Part shown: positions 28,179 through 37,700 of the stretch, piece after piece
Layout: every line of letters starts with the position of its first letter
Numbering within the stretch: position 1 is the stretch's first letter
NCBI GenBank assembly: GCA_026415675.1
Contig: JAOAGQ010000011.1
Location: 25,787 to 89,786 of the forward strand
Direction: 5' to 3'
From: Syntrophorhabdaceae bacterium
Lineage (GTDB): Bacteria; Desulfobacterota; Syntrophorhabdia; Syntrophorhabdales; Syntrophorhabdaceae
DNA length: 64,000 bases
Translations under genes and position numbers: made by a program
The notes under the pieces: generated by a model
What the model was told of the DNA's origin: nothing
Seen by the model: the letters and a program-made list of their open reading frames with translations, nothing else
The model's database searches: none

Positions 28179-29864
28179 ATGGGTGAGATAATAGGTTTGT
28201 TCGTATTTCTATTTCCGTTTATTATATCCTGGTTATTCACATCTTACATCATGTACAGGATAGGAAATAAATTCCAGATAGGCACTTTCGTTGAATATTT
28301 GATCCCCATCTATAACCTGACTCTTATCTGCAGATGCGGCCGCATCTCAGAATGGAATGTCCTCGGTCTGCTTATACCGATTGTAAACCTCTATTTTATC
28401 ATTCATATATGGGGCAGTGTTGCCCTTAGGCTTGGAAAAAATTACTGGGTTTACGGTGTAGGTAGCCTATTTTTGTGGATTACCGTATTGATCATGGCTT
28501 TCGATAAATCCCGTCCAGAAGGGTATATGTTGTCTGAAGACCTCGACAGAGGCAAGGTGGAAGAGATACCCCCTGAAACACCGGAAGAAGAGACAATACC
28601 CCTTACTTTCAAAATGGGGGTGGCGAATGGAGGTTCAAAGATAGAAACACCGGAAGAACCCCCCCTTTCTATAGAGCCTTTAGAAAAGGGTAACCCCGTT
28701 CATGTTCCAGTGGAGGTTTTATCAGAAAAAGAAAAAGACAAGGAGGAGAAGAAGCAGAAAAAGAAGAGGGGGAAGGGTATGGGGATGAGTCTTTCCCTTG
28801 ATTTTCTCACCCACCTCGACATACTCTCAAAGATCGGCCTTAAGACGATAAATGAGCTGGTAGGGGTCGATATCGGAACAACATCGATAAAGGTTTGCGA
28901 TTTAAAGAAGGCTAAAGACGGTTTTCATATGGTGAACCTCGTCAGGAAAGAATATGAGGAAGACCTCTTAAGTGACGGAATAATCATAGATACGACCTTT
29001 GTCGCAAATGAACTCAAAAATATTTTTCAGGAACATAAGATAAAGTGCAAAAACGTTGCATCGGCGCTGTCGAGTTACACGATTATCACCAAAAAGGTGG
29101 TTGTGCCCTTTCTTGAGGACGAAGAGCTTGAAAATACCATTCGCCTTGAGGTCGAATCCGTTATCCCCTTTCCCTTGAAAGATATCTATTACAGTTACCA
29201 TATCATAGGTCCCGACGAGGAGAAAGAAGGGATGATGGATGTCCAGTTGGTTGCCGCCAAAAAAGAGATTGTTGACGGTTATATGGAAGCTTTTAATATG
29301 GCCGGTCTATCCCTACAGATTCTCGATGTTGATATCTTTGCCGTATCGAATATGGTAGAGCAGATATATAACCCGAGGGACTATTCTGTCGTTGTGGTGG
29401 ACATAGGGGCATCGGTAACGAATATCGCCATCTTAAAGGGGGAATGGATAGAGTTTACAAGGGAGATACTTATCGGGGGAAAATACCTCACCAACCAGAT
29501 CGAAAAGTCAACCCGGCTGAGTTACAGGGAGGCAGAGGAGAAAAAAGTCACAAACGACGGAGATGTATCCTATCTTTTTGAAGACTTTATCTTTAACATC
29601 ACCTCAGAAATTACAAAGACTATCAATTTCTATACCGCTACAAAACCGAACGATACGATAGGGAAGATATACCTTACGGGGGGTTCGTCCCTTCTTTTTG
29701 GGTTGAAGGAGAAGATATACGAGGATACAAGGGTGGAGACAGAACTCATTACCCCTTTTATGCTTTTAAACCTCGATGATACGATGTTGAAGACATACGA
29801 GGACCTTAATGCTTTTATGACGGTGGCCCTCTATCTATCAACGAGAGTAACAGATTTAGGATAG
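28179..29864 (+). CDS. pilM: PilM fused to an N-terminal membrane domain (DUF5684-like)
   Basis: Residues from about 222 to the end are a complete actin-like PilM: phosphate-1 loop GVDIGTTSIKV (229-239), VVVVDIGASVTNIAI, and adenosine-loop YLTGGSSLL. PilM normally is a cytoplasmic ring that binds the PilN N-terminus. Here it is preceded by about 115 residues with three membrane segments (roughly 5-26, 59-80 and 90-109). The motifs LIPIYNLTLICRCG and LIPIVNLYFIIHIWG resemble DUF5684 membrane proteins. An acidic, proline-rich then highly basic linker (about 115-220) joins them. The whole is one open frame. The start sits directly after AGAAGG, so a slightly later start (TTG 28197) is possible without losing the membrane domain. 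Confidence 0.92.
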   Translation: MGEIIGLFVFLFPFIISWLFTSYIMYRIGNKFQIGTFVEYLIPIYNLTLICRCGRISEWNVLGLLIPIVNLYFIIHIWGSVALRLGKNYWVYGVGSLFLWITVLIMAFDKSRPEGYMLSEDLDRGKVEEIPPETPEEETIPLTFKMGVANGGSKIETPEEPPLSIEPLEKGNPVHVPVEVLSEKEKDKEEKKQKKKRGKGMGMSLSLDFLTHLDILSKIGLKTINELVGVDIGTTSIKVCDLKKAKDGFHMVNLVRKEYEEDLLSDGIIIDTTFVANELKNIFQEHKIKCKNVASALSSYTIITKKVVVPFLEDEELENTIRLEVESVIPFPLKDIYYSYHIIGPDEEKEGMMDVQLVAAKKEIVDGYMEAFNMAGLSLQILDVDIFAVSNMVEQIYNPRDYSVVVVDIGASVTNIAILKGEWIEFTREILIGGKYLTNQIEKSTRLSYREAEEKKVTNDGDVSYLFEDFIFNITSEITKTINFYTATKPNDTIGKIYLTGGSSLLFGLKEKIYEDTRVETELITPFMLLNLDDTMLKTYEDLNAFMTVALYLSTRVTDLG

Positions 29865-29871
29865 CGAGAAA

Positions 29872-30405
29872 ATGATAAAGATCAACCTGTTACCAGGAAA
29901 GGCAAAAAAGGATTTCTTAAAATTGGATCTCTTCATCTTCTTCTTTATCATGTTTATCGCCTTGCTTACCGCAGGAGGCATCTATTACTTAAACGTGAAA
30001 GAGATAAACTCTTATGAAAAAAGGATAGATGAGACAAAAAAACAGATTGCGAGTCTAAACAGCATATATAATGAATACCTTGCAATGGAGGCGGAGAAGA
30101 AGGAGATAAGAAGAAGGATAAAGGCGATAGATACCATAAAGGAGGGTAGGGGGCTCTCGGCGAGGATTCTATCCGATTTATCGGACACCGTAAAAGATAA
30201 CGTATGGCTCAAATACTTTAAAAAGACCGAAAAGACCTTTGAGCTTTTGGGACATTCCCTTGAGAGTGAATCCATATCGAGTTTCGTGGAAGGCCTATCG
30301 AAGCTCCCCTATATAAAAAACGTTGAATTGAAAAATGTGGAAAATACCGTTGAAGAAGGGGTTCAGATAAAAAGGTTTGCCGTCTACGGTGAGATATCGC
30401 TATGA
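29872..30405 (+). CDS. pilN: Type IV pilus inner-membrane alignment protein PilN
   Basis: A bitopic protein that links cytoplasmic PilM to periplasmic PilO. The N-terminal cytoplasmic peptide IKINLLPG is the conserved PilM-binding motif, so the PilM contact appears kept despite the PilM fusion. One membrane segment (about residues 21-42), a coiled coil and a ferredoxin-like fold follow. The 177 residues are normal. It starts 7 bp after pilM and overlaps pilO by 4 bp. Confidence 0.93.
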   Translation: MIKINLLPGKAKKDFLKLDLFIFFFIMFIALLTAGGIYYLNVKEINSYEKRIDETKKQIASLNSIYNEYLAMEAEKKEIRRRIKAIDTIKEGRGLSARILSDLSDTVKDNVWLKYFKKTEKTFELLGHSLESESISSFVEGLSKLPYIKNVELKNVENTVEEGVQIKRFAVYGEISL

Positions 30406-31016
30406 ACTTAAAGTTTGATATAAAACCCATCATAAAGAAGATCTCAAAGGTCAAAAGGCTTTACAAACTGCTCTTCAGCATAACCTTTAACCTTATCGTC
30501 TTCGGCCTTCTCTTCTATTTTCTCATCATCCCCCAGATCGATAAAAAACATAGTAAAATTGAAGAATACAATAAAGTTACCCAGGAACTGCAGAAAATGG
30601 TCTTTATCAAGAACAACATGACAAAATTTCGTAACGAACATGAGGAACTGAAGGAGTTACTACAGAGGGTGCTAAAACAACTCCCTGAAACAAAGGATAT
30701 ACCCAATTTCTTAAGGAATATAGCGAACGTAAGTGCGGAATCGAGGGTGAAAATCACATATTTTGAACCAAAGGCCTTGCAACCTAAGGAGTTTTTTGCC
30801 GAGTTACCCTTTACTGTCCGATTCAGTGGCCCCTACCATCATGTAGGTTATTTTTTTGACGGGATAAGAAGACTCGACAGGATCATAAATATCACGAGTT
30901 TCGATTTGAATATAGAGCCCAAATCACCCCCTGGGCAGGTGATCCTAAACGGCGAATGTACAGGAAAGACTTATGTTTACTTAAAGGAGCAACCGAAGGC
31001 ACAACCAAAAAAATGA
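30402..31016 (+). CDS. pilO: Type IV pilus inner-membrane alignment protein PilO
   Basis: A bitopic partner of PilN. It has a short basic cytoplasmic N-terminus, one membrane segment (about 24-46, LFSITFNLIVFGLLFYFLII), a coiled coil (HSKIEEYNKVTQELQKMV) and a periplasmic ferredoxin-like domain with PLPFTVRFSGPYH-like spacing. Its length of 204 residues is normal. It overlaps pilN by 4 bp and pilP by 4 bp, as in most pilMNOP operons. Confidence 0.93.
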   Translation: MNLKFDIKPIIKKISKVKRLYKLLFSITFNLIVFGLLFYFLIIPQIDKKHSKIEEYNKVTQELQKMVFIKNNMTKFRNEHEELKELLQRVLKQLPETKDIPNFLRNIANVSAESRVKITYFEPKALQPKEFFAELPFTVRFSGPYHHVGYFFDGIRRLDRIINITSFDLNIEPKSPPGQVILNGECTGKTYVYLKEQPKAQPKK

Positions 31017-31552
31017 TGGAGACTATGGAGAGGAGAGGGTTTTTCGATTTTCGATTTTTGTTATCAGATTTAAAGGTTATATTTTTATGTATCATCATTC
31101 TGACTGTTGCATACGGCTGTCAGTTCGGTTTTTCTGCGGACCCCAAGGCTGAGCAGAAGAAGGTTGAGACGCAGGCCCCCCAGAAAGTGGAGACACCACC
31201 CAAATATAACGTAGACGATTTTGTATACACCTCAGAGAATAGAAGAGACCCCTTTGAGCCTGTATATCTCTCAAAGGTAAAGAGGGGTTCTGTTAAACCG
31301 ACAACCGTTGAAAAGCAGGTTGAAAAAAAGGGTTACGAGCTTGATGAGCTGAAGCTCACAGGGATTTTAAAGTCGGATAACGTGGCAATCGTTATGATGG
31401 AGGACCTCCAGGGCAGGGGGATAAACTTTAAAAAAGGGGATTATCTCAACCAGAACCTGTGGATTGTGGACATCAGAGAGGATAGGGTAGTTTTCGGATA
31501 TAAACTAAAGGGCGAGATAAAAAACTTTGCCATAGACATCCCAAGAAAATAA
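31013..31552 (+). CDS. pilP: Type IV pilus lipoprotein PilP
   Basis: PilP connects PilN/PilO to the secretin PilQ in the periplasm. A hydrophobic segment ends in TVAYGC, a loose lipobox. It is followed by a disordered Lys/Gln/Pro-rich linker, then YTSENRRDPFEPVYL and the HR-type beta domain (LDELKLTGILKSDNVAIVM). I use ATG 31013, which overlaps the pilO stop in ATGA. A third ATG at 31025 is also possible, and a longer upstream frame lies in pilO. Confidence 0.9.
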   Translation: MMETMERRGFFDFRFLLSDLKVIFLCIIILTVAYGCQFGFSADPKAEQKKVETQAPQKVETPPKYNVDDFVYTSENRRDPFEPVYLSKVKRGSVKPTTVEKQVEKKGYELDELKLTGILKSDNVAIVMMEDLQGRGINFKKGDYLNQNLWIVDIREDRVVFGYKLKGEIKNFAIDIPRK

Positions 31553-31564
31553 AAGGGGTTAAGT

Positions 31565-32992
31565 ATGAATAAAAAAATTTTCATCCTCCTTCTTTTAATC
31601 ATCATGGTGCCTGGGTCCCTTTTTGGACAGGCCCCGAAAAAACAGATCTCCCGGGTATCCTTTGACTTCATAGATGCGGATATAAGGAACGTATTAAGAC
31701 TCCTCACGGACATAGCGGGGAAGAATATCGTTATATCCGATGATGTGAAGGGCAAGGTGACGATGAAACTCGATAACATCACATGGGATGAGGCATTAAA
31801 TGCGGTCATTAAATCCTCGGACCTCATAAGGGTGGATGAAGAGAATATCATAAGGATTATCACGTTAAAGAAATTCGAAGAGGAACAGTTAAAGTTGAGT
31901 AAGAAGAAGGAAGAATTGTTGAAAGAGAGACTCGAAAGACTAAAACAGGGGATCGACCTTGTCTCAAGGGAGATCCGTCTAAAATACGCAAATGCCGAAG
32001 AGGTAAGGAAGTGGATAGTAGGGGAGACGGCGGCGTTGAGTCTGCCCGTTGTCCCGACCGGGGCACAGACAAGACCTGGTGTTCCGGCGGCAACCCCTGT
32101 AACAGGTGCGACACCTGGTACAACGGTGCAGCAAAGGGGCCTTTTATCGGAATACGGAATTGTTACCGTAGTACCCTGGAACAACAGGGTGATTACCGTA
32201 AAGGATATTAAGGAGAACGTTGAGGAGATAGAGAGGAGGCTAAAGGCCCTCGATGTAGCCCCGGAGCAGGTACAGATCGAGGCAAGGATTGTAGATGCAA
32301 ATACGGATTTTGTGAGAAACCTCGGGGTGAAATGGTCGGCAAGATTCAAGGCCACCATCAGTAATACGACGACGCCGGTTATAAGCGATAAAGATATCGC
32401 TGTATCCCCTTCTGTTACCGCCCCTGTGACATCCGCCATCGGTACCGTAGGCGTCCTGATAGGGAGTAGCGCAGACTCTAACTACCTGGAAGCGGAACTA
32501 TCCGCTATGGAGAAAGAAGGTACAGGGAGAATCATAGCAAGCCCCAAAATCATCACATCCAACAACAGGGAAGCCCGTATTAACAAAGGATACGAGGTTC
32601 CATACCAGACATCAGGTATGTACGGAACAAATGTGGAATATAAGAAGGCGGAACTCGAATTGAGGGTAGTACCCCAGGTGATAGGGGATGAGATAAAGCT
32701 CGAGATAAGCGCAAAGAAGAACGAACCGGACTTTGCAGGGGGTACGCCTCCCCCCATCATCACAAGGGAGATAACTACGAAAGAGGTGATTATAAAGGAC
32801 GGTGAGACCGTTGTGATAGGTGGGATTTACGACAAAACGGAGCAGGTTGCCCAGACAGGTGTGCCTTTCTTCAGAAACATCCCCTTTGTTGGGTGGCTCT
32901 TCAAAAGGGAAGAGAAGAGGGATGCAAAGGCAGAACTCTTGATCTTTGTAACCCCGAGAATCATAAAAAACCTATATAGAGAAGAGGGTTAA
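31565..32992 (+). CDS. pilQ: Type IV pilus secretin PilQ, short form
   Basis: The outer-membrane channel for the pilus. A signal peptide (to about residue 21) is followed by an STN/N0 domain (VSFDFIDADIRNVLRLLTDIAG), a charged coiled-coil insert (about 100-135), an N1-type domain split by a Pro/Thr/Gly-rich linker (about 160-195), and the secretin core (VQIEARIVDANTDF, EGTGRIIASPKIIT, VPFFRNIPFVGWLF). At 475 residues it is much shorter than typical PilQ because the N-terminal peptidoglycan-binding AMIN repeats are absent. A pilotin gene is not recognised nearby. Confidence 0.93.
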   Translation: MNKKIFILLLLIIMVPGSLFGQAPKKQISRVSFDFIDADIRNVLRLLTDIAGKNIVISDDVKGKVTMKLDNITWDEALNAVIKSSDLIRVDEENIIRIITLKKFEEEQLKLSKKKEELLKERLERLKQGIDLVSREIRLKYANAEEVRKWIVGETAALSLPVVPTGAQTRPGVPAATPVTGATPGTTVQQRGLLSEYGIVTVVPWNNRVITVKDIKENVEEIERRLKALDVAPEQVQIEARIVDANTDFVRNLGVKWSARFKATISNTTTPVISDKDIAVSPSVTAPVTSAIGTVGVLIGSSADSNYLEAELSAMEKEGTGRIIASPKIITSNNREARINKGYEVPYQTSGMYGTNVEYKKAELELRVVPQVIGDEIKLEISAKKNEPDFAGGTPPPIITREITTKEVIIKDGETVVIGGIYDKTEQVAQTGVPFFRNIPFVGWLFKREEKRDAKAELLIFVTPRIIKNLYREEG

Positions 32993-34324
32993 ATGAAAAA
33001 CATACTAAATAAAGCAAAAAAAATTTTCATTGTCACATCTTCTCTCATATCCCTGCTATTTATCTTAAACCCTCTTTATGCCAAAGAATTCATAAGGGGC
33101 ACCATACTCCCCTCGGGACTTCTCCAGGACAGGATCAATTTTACCCCAGGAGATAGAGCCTTTATTAGCTTTAACACAAAAGACGGGGTAATCAAAGGGG
33201 ATATAGTAACGATTGCCTCAAAAGAAGACAGAGGACTCGAATATCCTTTGGGTCGTTGTGCCGTGGTGAAGGTGGGAGCCGAATCGAGTATATGCGAAGT
33301 GATAGATTCGAGAAAAGAGATCACCTATGGGGATGCCCTTTATATCCCAAAGCTCGCATACAGGGAAGAGAACCTCTTCCCTGTTATATATTCCCTTCTC
33401 TATAATATTGCCGAATCCGTTCCACCCCATAAGAAACAGACCGTATATATCCATGATATATTTGACAAAACATTGAACATAACCCGTTATTCTTTAAAGA
33501 CAAAAAAAGAGATGGAGGAAGTATTCTCCCAGAAGCAGAATAAGATTCTCTTAAGAGAAGGGCTTTTATCGAGGGATGTCCGTTTCTTTCCCATCGATTC
33601 TTTTGAAAACCTCATCTTCCTTAAGAACTTTATGGAAAGGGAACGGATCGATGTCTTTATCACAGGCCTTTATTCCCACGAAAAGGATGTAATTTATCTT
33701 ACCTTTCATAAATATGACAATCGCCTATCGAAGGAGGTCCTAACTTTTCAGATAAAGCCTAAGGATTTAAGGGAATGGGAGGACACAAAAGAGATCATCC
33801 TCCCTTACAAGAAGGCGGAAAGATTAGAACCGATAAAATGCAGGGTTTCCCTTATCGAAAAGACCGATTCTATCATCAAATACAGTAAAGAAGAAATTAT
33901 AAGGTTTGAAACCCAGGGGAATATGTTCAGGGAGACTGAGTTAAAGACAAAGGAATTCAATATAATTGCCCCTGCAGAGGTGCTCGTCACCTTAAACGGA
34001 GAGCCCTTGAGTTTCGATAAGACAGGTCTTTTCGTGACAAATCTAAATAGAGGGAGCCATAAATTATCCGTCTCTTTTAAAAGGGGTTACTACTTTAACA
34101 CAAAAGGGGCCCTTATCTTTGTATCGGACAAACCTGTGGAAAAGGATATGGTACTCCTTGTGAGGAAGGACGGGGATATACATATAAAGATAGAACTGAC
34201 CCCGGAATTTGATAAAAACCCTATAGACGTAACTGTCTGGAAGGAGCATACAGAAATGGGGTCCCAGATATTGCCCGTAAAAGAGACGAAAACGGAGAAA
34301 ATGATTGAGACGTATATAGACTGA
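32993..34324 (+). CDS. Exported protein of unknown function, pilus operon
   Basis: I do not recognise a named family with confidence. It starts directly after the pilQ stop and has a signal peptide (to about residue 30, PLYAKEF). An N-terminal beta-rich domain (about 33-115: RGTILPSG, DGVIKGDIVTIAS, GRCAVVKVG, SSICEVIDSRKEI) resembles the C-terminal domain type of flagellar FlgT-like proteins. A middle alpha/beta region follows (about 125-270), then a C-terminal PEGA-like beta segment (about 320-360, LVTLNGEPL, NRGSHKLSVSFKRGYY). The position suggests a periplasmic factor that helps the secretin; this is inference. Confidence 0.7.
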   Translation: MKNILNKAKKIFIVTSSLISLLFILNPLYAKEFIRGTILPSGLLQDRINFTPGDRAFISFNTKDGVIKGDIVTIASKEDRGLEYPLGRCAVVKVGAESSICEVIDSRKEITYGDALYIPKLAYREENLFPVIYSLLYNIAESVPPHKKQTVYIHDIFDKTLNITRYSLKTKKEMEEVFSQKQNKILLREGLLSRDVRFFPIDSFENLIFLKNFMERERIDVFITGLYSHEKDVIYLTFHKYDNRLSKEVLTFQIKPKDLREWEDTKEIILPYKKAERLEPIKCRVSLIEKTDSIIKYSKEEIIRFETQGNMFRETELKTKEFNIIAPAEVLVTLNGEPLSFDKTGLFVTNLNRGSHKLSVSFKRGYYFNTKGALIFVSDKPVEKDMVLLVRKDGDIHIKIELTPEFDKNPIDVTVWKEHTEMGSQILPVKETKTEKMIETYID

Positions 34325-34333
34325 GGGGGAGAT

Positions 34334-34756
34334 ATGGAAAGGATGTTTTTTATCCGATTTTTACTATGTTTTGTATTTACACTTTTTGTTATCTTTTTAT
34401 CACCTATTGTTAGTAACGGACAGGTGATAAAACTGGACGATGGTTCGACGATAAAGATAGAAAATCCCTTCAAAGTTCCCATAACAGAGGATGATATAAA
34501 ACAGATAAGGGACACCCTTTTAGAGATAAAAGGGGATAGGGCAGGTCGTTACAGTCAGGGTGGTAGAGATGCGTTGGCAATCCAGAACTATGAACGTCAA
34601 CTAAGGACAGAACTCGGGGTTGAGAAGGCAAGACGAGAGACATATAAGGAGTATGATAGACTCGAGAGGGACCTAACGAGAACACAAAGACTTAAAGAGG
34701 GTAGGGACGTGATCATATATAGGGATGAGCCTTTCGGCAGGCAGGGGAGGAGGTAA
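34334..34756 (+). CDS. Small exported protein of unknown function
   Basis: Not recognised. A signal peptide (about residues 1-30, ending SNGQ) is followed by a short beta segment ([15 protein letters not shown]) and a long, highly charged helical region rich in Arg, Glu and Asp (about 60-140). The last residues are basic (FGRQGRR). It sits 9 bp after the 443-residue protein and 19 bp before the large surface protein, so it is probably co-transcribed with pilMNOPQ. It could be a periplasmic scaffold; no function can be assigned. Confidence 0.6.
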   Translation: MERMFFIRFLLCFVFTLFVIFLSPIVSNGQVIKLDDGSTIKIENPFKVPITEDDIKQIRDTLLEIKGDRAGRYSQGGRDALAIQNYERQLRTELGVEKARRETYKEYDRLERDLTRTQRLKEGRDVIIYRDEPFGRQGRR

Positions 34757-34775
34757 GAAACAGGTGGAGGTAAAA

Positions 34776-37700
34776 ATGAATATTTCATCGAAGGTTAAAA
34801 GACTATCCGTATTTGTTCTTCTTCTATTGATACCCCTTATCTTTTTTCAGACCCATGCCTTTGCCTCAAAGATCTTTATAGAAGACCTGAAACTGACGAC
34901 AGACACAAACGACCAGTCCCAGCCCGATGTAGCCTACGATACGATAAACAACAGGTACTTCGTTGTATGGACGGACAGCAGGAATCCTTCAGGAACGGAT
35001 ATTTACGGTAGATTTATCCAGCTCGGAACTGCCTCAGGCGCAACATCCACGACCTTAACGGATGCGAGTAAAAACTGGACGGTAAATGAACTTGCAGGTC
35101 AGAAGATCATGATAAAGGCAGGAACAGGGATAGGTCAGGAGAGAACCATCCTGAGTAACACGGCAAATACAATAACCGTTGCCACCGCCTGGACAGTAAC
35201 ACCTGATACGACGAGTCAATATGCGATTCTTGGTAACGAATTCGTCATATCGAATGCGGCAGGGGATCAATCCCAGCCAAAGGTCGCCTTCGACGATATG
35301 AATACCCCCAACCGCTATCTTGTCGTCTGGACGGACACGAGAAGCGGAGTCGGCAGGATATACGGTCAGTTCGTGGGGGTAGATGGTACCCTCGATGTAA
35401 AGGGTAATTTTCAGATCTCCCAGAGCGTGGATGTTTTAGATAGTAACCCAGCGGTTACGGCGGATAGTAGTGGAACGATTACCGCCATAGCAACTGATGC
35501 AAGTGACAATACAACTACAATTACGGATAATACAAAATCATGGGTTTCACAAAAATGGAAAAACTATGCCATACACTTCATAAGTGGCACTGCAGCAGGA
35601 CAGTCCGCCGTGGTTTTATCCTCAGATTCTAAAACATTAACAATACCTTCAATGTCGACACTCCCTGCTGTTGGTGATACATACAGAATCAAGAGATATC
35701 TAACCCCCATCACATACCAGTCCCAATCTGTACCTTCTGTGATTTTTAATAGAACAACGAAGTCTTTTACCGTGGCATGGCTCGATAGGACAGATTATGA
35801 GCAGAAATACATCTATAGTGTAAGAAAAATCTGTGGTATAGATAACAGCCATCAATATTTTTCGTATTTCCCGCCCACAGTTGCAGATACAAATATGGTA
35901 AGGTTCAGGGAGGTTTCCTATAATGGTGTAAATACCTCAGCTCCTCAACAGGATGGCTCAAACCTGACGAGCTCTATTTCTAACTGGAGTAAATTTTATT
36001 ATATAGGCCAGGGTTTTACACCCAGTGAATCATGTTCAAAAACGAAGGCGAGTCTTACAGTCAATGGGACACTATCTACTATGAACTACGAAAGTGCCCC
36101 TGTAATCACGTACAACCCTACTGATGGTTCCCATTATGTTGTATGGTCTGGAAGAGGTTTTACCGTTAACTCAACGGTTAACTGGTCAAGTGATTGCAAA
36201 ATTGAGCTTAAAGATATACAGGGTAATGTTATTGGATGTGCAGAATGGTGGCCTTTTGTCCAGACAGGCCCCACATACACGGTAGAGCCCGATAAGGTAC
36301 CTGTCATCTACGGCAGGAATATTACCCTCGGCCTCGTAAAGGATACGGTACTCTCCGATACCACAAAATCGTCCTATAACCCTGCCATTGCCTTTGATCC
36401 CTTTAAAAACATGTGGCTCGCCACATGGGAGACCCAGGATGATGCCTGTGGAGACCCACAGAAAGACACGTGTAAAAATATCTACGGACAGCTCATTGAC
36501 ATGCAGAACTACCTCCAGTACGGTAGCGTAATCAGTATATCAAAGGCCCCGAGCGACCAGACAGAGTCTAAAGTCGCCTTCGATACGGTAAACCAGAGGT
36601 ATCTCGTGGTATGGGATGACGGCAGAAGTAGTAGCGCAAGCATATCCAACATGGATATATTCGGCCAGTTTATAGACCCAACGGGTAGACCATCCGGGGC
36701 AAATTTTCCCATAACCGTTGCCCCCGGAAACCAGATATCCCCGGCCCTGTCATTCGGAGACGTTGATTCGAGGAGATTTTTTATCGCCTGGAAGGATGGA
36801 AGGGTATCGGGCGATGCGGATATTTACGGACAGGCCTGGAGCTATTCCGTTGCCCCCCAGCTTTTGGTTACCGATGAAAATAACGTCCAGATATACAACC
36901 AGGCCCTCGATTTTGGAAACGTGGATGTTAAACTCACAAGCACAAAGAAATTCAGGATATGGAACAACGGAAACTCCCAGCTCACCATCTATTCCATATC
37001 AACCCCCGATGAGCCCTTTACGCTCATCACACCAAAGGCAACGACCATTTCCCCCGGGGTGTACTATGAGATGGAAGTAAAGTTTGCCCCTATGGCAGGG
37101 GGGAGCTATTCGGGGAACGCTTCCAATAACTATAAGATAGAGATATCTTCCGACGGGGGCTCGATCGTTATCTATTTGAGCGGTAACGGAGACCATACGG
37201 TACCCTTGAATGTAACTACGGCAAGCCTTCCTGATGCGGGAAGGGGGGTGGCATATTCACAGAAACTCACCGCAGAAGGGGGAACGGCCCCTTATGTATG
37301 GAGTATATCATCAGGGAGTCTTCCTGCAGGTCTTTCCCTCGATGTAAAAACAGGTATTATAAGCGGTACCCCAACCCTTACAGCAACGGATGCATCTTTT
37401 ACCGTTATGGTGAAGGATACAAACGGTGACCCAACAGGTACATCGGCAACGAGAAACTTAAGTATAAAGGTCACCTCCATGGCCGTTACAACGGCAGGTT
37501 TAAATCAATGGACTCAGGGTGTGGCAGGTTATGCCGAAACCCTTGCAGCAACAGGGGGGACTCCACCTTATACCTGGACGCTTATAGGGGGAACGTTACC
37601 TGCAGGTCTTTCCCTTAACGCAGCGGGTAATATCACAGGGACCCCCACGGATGCGGGGAGCCAGTCCTTTACTGTACGTGTTTCGGACAGCGGTTTCCCT

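Noticed and set aside
31441..32439. 332-residue open frame on the minus strand opposite pilP/pilQ
   Set aside because: It is low-complexity Ser/Thr/Phe sequence antisense to a clear secretin gene with conserved motifs.
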